NCBI GenBank assembly: GCA_050084985.1
Contig: JBITNC010000001.1
Coordinates: 22,630,001 to 22,694,000, forward strand
DNA length: 64,000 bases
Direction of reading: 5' to 3'
From: Nageia nagi
Lineage: Eukaryota > Pinophyta
A program made the translations under genes and the position numbers. The notes below the pieces were generated by a model. That model saw only the letters and a list, made by a program, of their open reading frames with translations, searched no databases and was not told the DNA's origin. Each line of letters begins with the position of its first letter. The first letter of the stretch is position 1. Below, piece by piece: positions 60,721 through 64,000 of the stretch.

Positions 60721-61560
60721 ATGATACAGCTTCTTAATAACTATGATCTGATATCTTACTGGCCTCATCTCTACATTCCAGAATGCTCTACTTACTGGCT
60801 CCGGCTATTTGATCACTCCTTGATGACCTCATCACTTCTGGGACCCAATTTCATTCAAAAATGTGAACATTGTTCTTCCGTGACATCATCTTCATACTTT
60901 TGGAATGCTCTACTTATGAGCTTTGGCTATTTGATCACTCCTTAATGACCTCATCACTTTCGAGACCCAATTTCATTCAAAAATGTGAACATTGTTCTCC
61001 CTATGATGTCATCTTCATACTTTCAGAATGCTCTACTTACCAGCTCTAGCTATTTGATCACTCCTTGATGACCTCATCACTTCCAGGATCCAGTTTCATT
61101 CAAAAATGTGAACATCATTCTCCCTGTGACATCATCATATCTACATTCTAGAATGCTCTACTCATCGGCTCCAGCTATTTGATCACTCTTTGCTGACCTC
61201 ATCATCTCTAGAACTTGGGCTTTTCTATAATTGAGCTTTATCATTTCCTTCTGGAATGCTTTATTCACTAGCTCTGGCTATTTGATCACTCCTTACTGAC
61301 CTCATCATCTCCAGAACCTGGTCTTTACTAAAACATGACTATCTTATCCTCTATGATGTCATCATTTTATTTCAGAATGCTTTACTTCTGGAACACTTAA
61401 TTTACTGGCTTCAGCTTCTTTGATTATATCTTGCTGACCTCACCTCTTCTGGAACTTGAGCTTTTCCACAACTGAACTTTATCCTTTCTTCTATGATGTC
61501 ATCATTTCATTCCGAAACACTTTATCTACTGACTTTGGCCTATTTTGTTTACTCCAGAAA
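60721..61560. repeat. Minisatellite of about 122-bp units
   Basis: Six to seven units anchored by GAATGCTCTACTTAC/GAATGCTTTA (60781, 60903, 61027, 61151, 61254, 61375 and a weak one near 61515). Each is followed by GGCTATTTGATCACTCCTT, then GACCTCATCA and, in the first units, CAATTTCATTCAAAAATGTG. The units become more diverged to the right. The open frame through the first units is a by-product. Confidence 0.9.
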
Positions 61561-62274
61561 AACTCCCAGGGATCTTAAAATGAACTCATGATTGCAAGTA
61601 AAGTACACCGGGGCTTCAATAAAGAATTTATTATGTATTATAACTCCTTATAAAAGCATTAAATAAGATTTAAAATTATATTATCGGATCAATCTTTTCG
61701 AACATATATAAAACAAGTGGTCTTATGACCCTTGTCATTAAAAAATGACCATAGAGCGACCATTCTAATGTTAATATATAATCGCTAAAAAATTGGTGAC
61801 GATCCATGAATAGTTAAACAACAAACAAATCTAAGCCTGGAATAGCCTAGTACATATAATTTGTAATCATGGATATAGATGGAAGATAACAACACCTCAA
61901 AATTTAGTTCAAGAGGTTACCTGGAATCTTGTGATGCCAAAACAAATAGATAACAAACTTTTGAGCTTATAAATTAAAGCTTTGTACATGAACAAAGGGA
62001 CCCAATCTTACTGTAGCAAAGCTCTACCGAAATCAAATCAAGAGATTATTAGCAAAAGGTTGTAAGCTTGATTAATAGCAAATCTCATATCAACTATATT
62101 TCCATATTATGTTATTCATTTGCTGATTAATATGTATGAATAGGTATGCTTTTGATGCTTCATTCATTTTCTGTGTGCAAGGTCAATACAGGAAAAGAAC
62201 AATGGAAGTAAGCATGAAAGTGAACAACAAGGAATAGACAAAAACACTTCAAAATTCTATGAAGATTACTCCAG
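61561..62274. other. Spacer between minisatellite and CGATC-rich block
   Basis: No gene or repeat recognised. A CACCGGGGCTTCAATAAAG stretch is near 61607. Confidence 0.3.
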
Positions 62275-62850
62275 TGCATACAGAGTCGATCATCGACGAT
62301 TCAAAGATCGGTCGATGGTGATTCACCAGATCTATAACATAGGCCAAAGGTTTACAACGAACACAATGATGGCATAGAAAATGTAGAGTCATGCTTCAAT
62401 TGTTATCGATCCACACTGATTGTTACCAATCCACAACGATCGCTGTTGATGCTGATTAAAACAGATTAATAAAAAATTGCTTTTTGTATTCAAATACTTT
62501 AGAATATAATATTATTATTATTATTGATGTGTATTGTTGAATATGTTCATGATTAATTATGTTGAATGGTTTATCTGTCTAAATTGCATTTTAGGTTCAT
62601 AATTTGATATACACAATCTGGCGCTAGAAGGAGGGCCCCTTGCATGCATTTCAGAAAATTGAAGCAAAAAGAGGATCAATTGCATATTGTTTTGGTTTTA
62701 TTTTACATCTGTTTACATCCTATGGAATCAGATACTAACTTACTCTATTTGATCTGTTGCTTTGTTTTTGTTTTCTATGTTCTCTGGATCATCGATGATC
62801 ATCTATAATCGGCAACGATCGCTATGAAATCGTCAACGATCTCTGAAAAA
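62275..62850. repeat. Two CGATC/ATCGA-rich blocks flanking a primer-binding-site-like sequence
   Basis: Blocks at 62281-62460 and 62785-62845 are dense in CGATC, ATCGA and GATCAT words (for example GTCGATCATCGACGATTC), unlike the AT-rich surroundings. Between them, at 62619-62639, TGGCGCTAGAAGGAGGGCCC follows a TATACACA end with a 3-bp gap. This is the layout of a Gypsy LTR end plus primer-binding site. If so, an LTR ends at about 62615 and an element begins here, running off the window. No second LTR is available to test this. Confidence 0.4.
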
Positions 62851-64000
62851 TAGGTATGTTTTCTAATTTGACCTATATACAGTAAGTGTAATTATATATT
62901 TAAAAAAATGATAGTATGTAAAACTATGTTTGATCTCTCTGCTTAGAATGCATTTAGGAAATGGGTAGTGAAAAGGTTAAATGCATTTGTTATTAATTTA
63001 TTTTATGTATAATGTTATGTATTTATTTTTTATGTTTTGGGTTAAGGGAATTTGAATACATTAAGTACTTTCACTTAACAAAGTATGCTCTCACTTTTGC
63101 ACTTTATGCGATCTTAAGTGATCAGAAATAAGTTAAGTGAAAGAGGTAAAATTTATTCACATTTAATTTTTGGAAATATACTTCACATTAAAACTCTTAA
63201 AGATGTCTACCCTTACCACTCCATTGGAGGTCGAAGGGATATGTGACTCTTGGAGGAGTAATTGAACCTCACTTAATTAATTTATTTACACTTAACAACT
63301 TCTTACCAAGTCTACTCTTACCACTCCATTGGAGGTCGAAGAGATATGTGACTAGTAAGAAGAGGGAATTTATCACACATAATACTTCCACAGCTGGAAG
63401 AGGTTAATGAACATTATTAATAGGTTGGATAATGAATCACATTATAATTAAAAAGAATAATGGGTTTATTAAGGTCAACACTCATTAAAAATAAATTTTG
63501 ATTGTATCATGTTAAAATAAGATAAATAAATGGACATGAATGTTTGGGAGGGTAGTATGCATAAATGTATCTTACTTGTTAAATGCATTTCATAAGGCCT
63601 TAAGAAATAATTGAACATTAATGAGTTGGATGTCACTACCAACCGTTAATTCTTACTTCTTTGTAACCACCGACATAATGCACTTGAAACCGTAGAGCTA
63701 GTTACACTTGGAAGTGATGACCAAGGTAACTTTCCTTTAGGTAGGAGTCAAAAAAGAGACTCATATAGAACCAAGCCAAAAGCCATAGAAACTTGCAAAT
63801 GTTAGAATTACCCAACCTACCTTGTTTAACACTTGACTAGTCAAAACAAACTAGGAAAATTAAAAAGATTAAAAATAAACAACCCATATCGTTCATTTAA
63901 TTTAGACATTAAAAATATGCGAAAAAGTTAAAAAAGATAAGCACATCATTAAAACTAGGTTTGCATATAGGTTGTTTGTGCATTAAATTATTTTCTCGAA
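62851..64000. repeat. Spacer with a 105-bp direct repeat
   Basis: GTCTACCCTTACCACTCCAT at 63205 and GTCTACTCTTACCACTCCAT at 63310 start two similar stretches of about 50 bp containing GGAGGTCGAAG(G/A)GATATGTG. No coding frame is recognised to the end of the window. It could be the leader of the element suggested at 62.6 kb. Confidence 0.6.

Noticed and set aside
60721-60945. 74-codon open frame
   Set aside because: It lies fully inside the ~122-bp minisatellite and is not kept in later units.

Overview
This window is nuclear DNA of a land plant, most likely a gymnosperm or another plant with a large, repeat-rich genome. That guess rests on general features: very AT-rich spacer, almost no intact genes, deeply nested LTR retrotransposons of the Copia and Ty3/gypsy superfamilies, plant LINE reverse transcriptase remnants, plant mobile domain (PMD) sequences, PPR gene debris, and one intact cell-wall protein gene with a plant-type TATA box. 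I see no rRNA, no functional tRNA and no CRISPR array. The species cannot be read from the sequence alone.

Layout. 1-7.85 kb: two tandem, diverged (roughly 80% by eye) copies of a minus-strand PMD pseudogene. Each is interrupted by a different solo LTR (592-1207 and 4735-5556), and each supplies the empty site for the other's insertion. 7.9-16.4 kb: AT-rich spacer with decayed direct and tandem repeats and a purine-tract region that may be the 3' end of an old Copia element. 16.4-37.5 kb: a nested stack. An old minus-strand Gypsy element (A; gag and protease at 34.8-37.3 kb, RT/RNase H at 16.4-18.1 kb) is split by a minus-strand Copia element (Copia 1, 18101-34792, TSD AAATA). Copia 1 carries a solo LTR in its 3' LTR (18222-18856, TSD CTTGG) and PPR gene fragments in its leader, and is itself split by a plus-strand Gypsy element (B, 26158-33885, TSD AATAA).

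Gypsy B is the most interesting object. It has a gag but no recognisable pol. In the pol position it carries an antisense, three-exon PMD gene with its own TATA box and phase-matched splice sites. Three successive tandem-repeat arrays lie upstream of that gene. A recurrent GGACC-N6-GGTCC inverted repeat is scattered through the element, its LTRs and a related solo LTR. The long coding frames of Copia 1 and Gypsy B are disabled almost only by in-frame stops that C-to-T change would explain (CAG/CAA/CGA to TAG/TAA/TGA), with no frameshift in the frames I followed.

38.2-39.8 kb: reiterated PPR gene debris. 41.1-42.2 kb: an intact secreted proline-rich cell-wall protein gene, the only gene here I believe is functional. 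42.85 kb: a tRNA-derived SINE-like sequence. 44.9-49.9 kb: a LINE RT remnant split by a minus-strand Gypsy deletion derivative (C, 45322-49786, TSD CCATC) in which RT is joined in frame to the integrase C-terminus. 50.5-58.5 kb: an old plus-strand Copia element (Copia 2) containing a minus-strand LINE. 58.5-64 kb: spacer, a ~122-bp minisatellite (60.7-61.6 kb), CGATC-rich blocks, and a primer-binding-site-like sequence at 62.6 kb that suggests another Gypsy element begins there.
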